Source of the DNA: Bacteroidales bacterium
GTDB lineage: Bacteria > Bacteroidota > Bacteroidia > Bacteroidales > P3
DNA length: 7,629 bases
Direction of reading: 5' to 3'
NCBI GenBank assembly: GCA_017647065.1
Contig: JAGCLI010000154.1
Coordinates: forward strand, 1-7,629
Shown here in pieces: positions 5,700 to 7,629 of the stretch. Numbering within the stretch: the stretch's first letter is position 1; the number at the start of each line of letters is the position of its first letter. The position numbers and the translations under genes are program-made. Under the pieces are notes generated by a model. That model had not been told where the DNA came from. It ran no database searches and saw only the letters and a list, made by a program, of their open reading frames with translations.

Positions 5700-7629
5700 A
5701 TGTTTACAGAATATTCTCTTTGGTGGATAATTCCAATTCTTATTTTTGCAATAGCAATATCTTGGTTTGCATATTTTTACAGACAAAAATCTTTTTCAAA
5801 AAGACAATCCATCATTCTTTTCTCTTTAAGGAGTATAGCTATTCTTTTATTACTTTTTTTATTGCTTAATCCTATTGTAAAAAAGAAAACAAATCAAATA
5901 GAAAAGCCCATAATAGTAGTTGCACAAGACAACTCTACCTCAATAATAAAAACAAAAGATTCCTTATTTTACAAAAATGATTATCTCAATTCTTTAACTT
6001 CATTATCAAAGTCTTTGAGTAAAGAGTTTGAAGTAAAGCTTTATTCTTTTGGATGCCAAACAAAAGAAACTTCATCTTTTGATTTCACAGATTTTCAAAC
6101 TGATATAGCCGATTTTTTAAGCAATATTCAAAACGAATATTTTAATCAAAACCTATCCGCAATAATAATTGCATCAGACGGAATAAATAATTTTGGAAAA
6201 AATCCACTAAACGTACTTGAGAAAAACCCTTGTCCTATTTACACAATAGCATTAGGAGATACTAACATAAAGAAAGATGTAAGCATTTCCTCTCTTCGCT
6301 TCAACGATATTTCTTATACAGAAGATATTTGTCCATTAGAAATTAACATAAAAGCAAAAAAAGCAAAAAACGAAAAAGTAAAAATCAATTTAACTCACAA
6401 AGGAAAAAATATTTTCAGCAAAGAAGTATTGATAAATGAGGAAGATTTTTCTTTAGATATTACTACAACTTTTACAGCTCTTGAATCTGGAGTACAATCT
6501 TTTACAGTTAATATTACAACCCTAAAAGATGAGGTAAATATCGAAAACAACAAACGAGATTTCTTTGTAAAAGTCTTGGATTCTCGTAAAAACATCATAT
6601 TCCTTTCCGCAAGTCCTCACCCTGATATTTCATCTTTAAAACAAAGCATAAACAAAAATAAAAATTATAATTTAATCAGCCTTAGCAACATTAAAGAATT
6701 ACAACAACAAAAAGAAGTTAATCTTCTGATTGCTCATCAATTACCATACGATAATGAGTCGTATGAAATTCTTAAAAAGCTTCAAGCGAACGCAACACCT
6801 ATTCTATACATAATAGGTAAAAGAACCAACTTTAATCTATTCAATAAACTCAACAATGGAATAAAAATAAACGCATACAACAACACTTCATATACTTCTG
6901 CCCTACCTCAATTTAACAAAGATTTCTCTCTATTCTCTATTAGCAAAGAAACAATAGACATTATTTCACAACTACCACCTCTTTCTTCCCCTTTAGCAAA
7001 ATTTGACGCATCACAAGGTTTACAAACATTGTTTTATCAAACACAAAATACTCTTAAAACAGATTATCCTTTAATCACCTTTAATAATAACACAGATAAC
7101 AAATCTGCGATAATATGTGGAGAAGATATTTGGAAATGGCGTTTAAGAAATTATTTACAAAACAACTCCACAGAACAAGTTGATGAAATTATTCAAAAAA
7201 CAATACAATACCTTGTTAGTGATACGGACAAGAGTACTTTTAAAATAAAGCATGAAAACATATATAATCAAAACCAAACAATAAGATTGGAAGCAGAACT
7301 ATATAATCAATCATATCAACTAATTAACACTCCTGAGGTAAAGATAAACTTAAAGAATGAAAATGGTGATAAATACGATTATATATTTACAAAAACATTC
7401 AATGCTTACGCCTTAGAAATTGCAAAACTCAATCCAGGAAAATATAGTTTTATTGCAACAACCAATTTTGGTGGAATAAACTACACAGACAAAGGAAGCT
7501 TTATAATTTCCGCAAACGAATTAGAATCAATCGACCTTGTAGCAAAACATAACCTACTTCACACCCTATCTGTTAAAACAAACGGAAAGTTAGTCTATCC
7601 AAAACAAATGCAAGACTTAGAAAAAATAA
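5700..7629 (+). CDS. Membrane-anchored VWA-domain protein, partial (open at right edge)
   Basis: I translated this frame by eye from the ATG at 5700: 643 codons plus one base, with no stop before the window ends, so the C-terminus is missing. Two membrane helices lie at about 8-26 and 38-60. The VWA domain (about 69-190) has what appears to be a full metal site: DNSTS at 77-81 (the DxSxS pattern), Thr134 in QTDIADFL, and Asp160 in ASDGINNFG; PIYTIALGD (179-187) is a typical closing strand. Residues 190-290 look like a beta-sandwich. Residues 296-480 resemble the Rossmann/glutamine-amidotransferase-like fold found in such proteins (NIIFLSASPHPD, NLLIAHQLPY), without visible catalytic residues. 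Residues 510-605 look like another beta-sandwich. Bacteroidota relatives are usually around 700 aa, so probably only a short tail is lost. It is linked to the TerB/J gene by a 2-nt gap. A role in envelope complex assembly is inference. Confidence 0.82.
   Translation, partial: MFTEYSLWWIIPILIFAIAISWFAYFYRQKSFSKRQSIILFSLRSIAILLLLFLLLNPIVKKKTNQIEKPIIVVAQDNSTSIIKTKDSLFYKNDYLNSLTSLSKSLSKEFEVKLYSFGCQTKETSSFDFTDFQTDIADFLSNIQNEYFNQNLSAIIIASDGINNFGKNPLNVLEKNPCPIYTIALGDTNIKKDVSISSLRFNDISYTEDICPLEINIKAKKAKNEKVKINLTHKGKNIFSKEVLINEEDFSLDITTTFTALESGVQSFTVNITTLKDEVNIENNKRDFFVKVLDSRKNIIFLSASPHPDISSLKQSINKNKNYNLISLSNIKELQQQKEVNLLIAHQLPYDNESYEILKKLQANATPILYIIGKRTNFNLFNKLNNGIKINAYNNTSYTSALPQFNKDFSLFSISKETIDIISQLPPLSSPLAKFDASQGLQTLFYQTQNTLKTDYPLITFNNNTDNKSAIICGEDIWKWRLRNYLQNNSTEQVDEIIQKTIQYLVSDTDKSTFKIKHENIYNQNQTIRLEAELYNQSYQLINTPEVKINLKNENGDKYDYIFTKTFNAYALEIAKLNPGKYSFIATTNFGGINYTDKGSFIISANELESIDLVAKHNLLHTLSVKTNGKLVYPKQMQDLEKI

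Noticed and set aside
6395..6598. Minus-strand open frame of 67 codons
   Set aside because: It is antisense to the VWA gene, which is open through this whole stretch.

Overview
The window is AT-rich and looks like a chromosomal segment of a member of the Bacteroidota, most likely Bacteroidales. Three things suggest this. The best promoter matches are the Bacteroidota type (TTTG, then TAnnTTTG, usually running on as TTTGCA). Most starts lack a Shine-Dalgarno sequence and sit behind A/T-rich leaders. The gene families (DAHP synthase fused to a C-terminal chorismate mutase, a lone ECF-like sigma factor, a TerB plus J-domain protein, and a large membrane VWA protein) are typical of that phylum. 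No tRNA, rRNA, CRISPR array, transposase or phage gene was found.

Layout. Everything left of about 4900 is read on the minus strand and everything right of it on the plus strand. From the divergence point leftwards come a ZIP-family metal transporter (4131-4898), a fusion of a GT2 glycosyltransferase with a WcaJ/WbaP-like membrane protein whose catalytic end looks degenerate (2147-4108), an ECF-type sigma factor with its own well-formed promoter and a leader of about 150 nt (1349-1936), a 65-residue unknown protein (1074-1271), and the shikimate/aromatic enzyme DAHP synthase-chorismate mutase (47-1102). Rightwards come a TerB/J-domain protein (4987-5697) and, 2 nt later, a membrane-anchored VWA protein that starts at 5700 and is still open at the right edge.

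How the genes relate. ZIP and GT2 are 22 nt apart and probably co-transcribed. The sigma, 65-aa and aromatic genes could form a second leftward unit, because I find no convincing promoter between sigma and the 65-aa gene. The TerB/J and VWA genes form a tight rightward operon. The ZIP and TerB/J units are driven from one 60-nt spacer by two mirror-image -7 boxes that form a perfect 10-bp inverted repeat.

The observations most worth following are: the GT2 fusion, whose phosphoglycosyl transferase end keeps both edges of the fold but lacks the catalytic core; the overlapping divergent promoters; a 13-bp inverted repeat that covers the start codon of the 65-aa gene; the loss of a metal-ligand glutamate in the ZIP protein; and the TerB/J-VWA pair, whose VWA domain has an apparently complete metal site. 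I see no clear evidence of a wholly new defence or mobile system.
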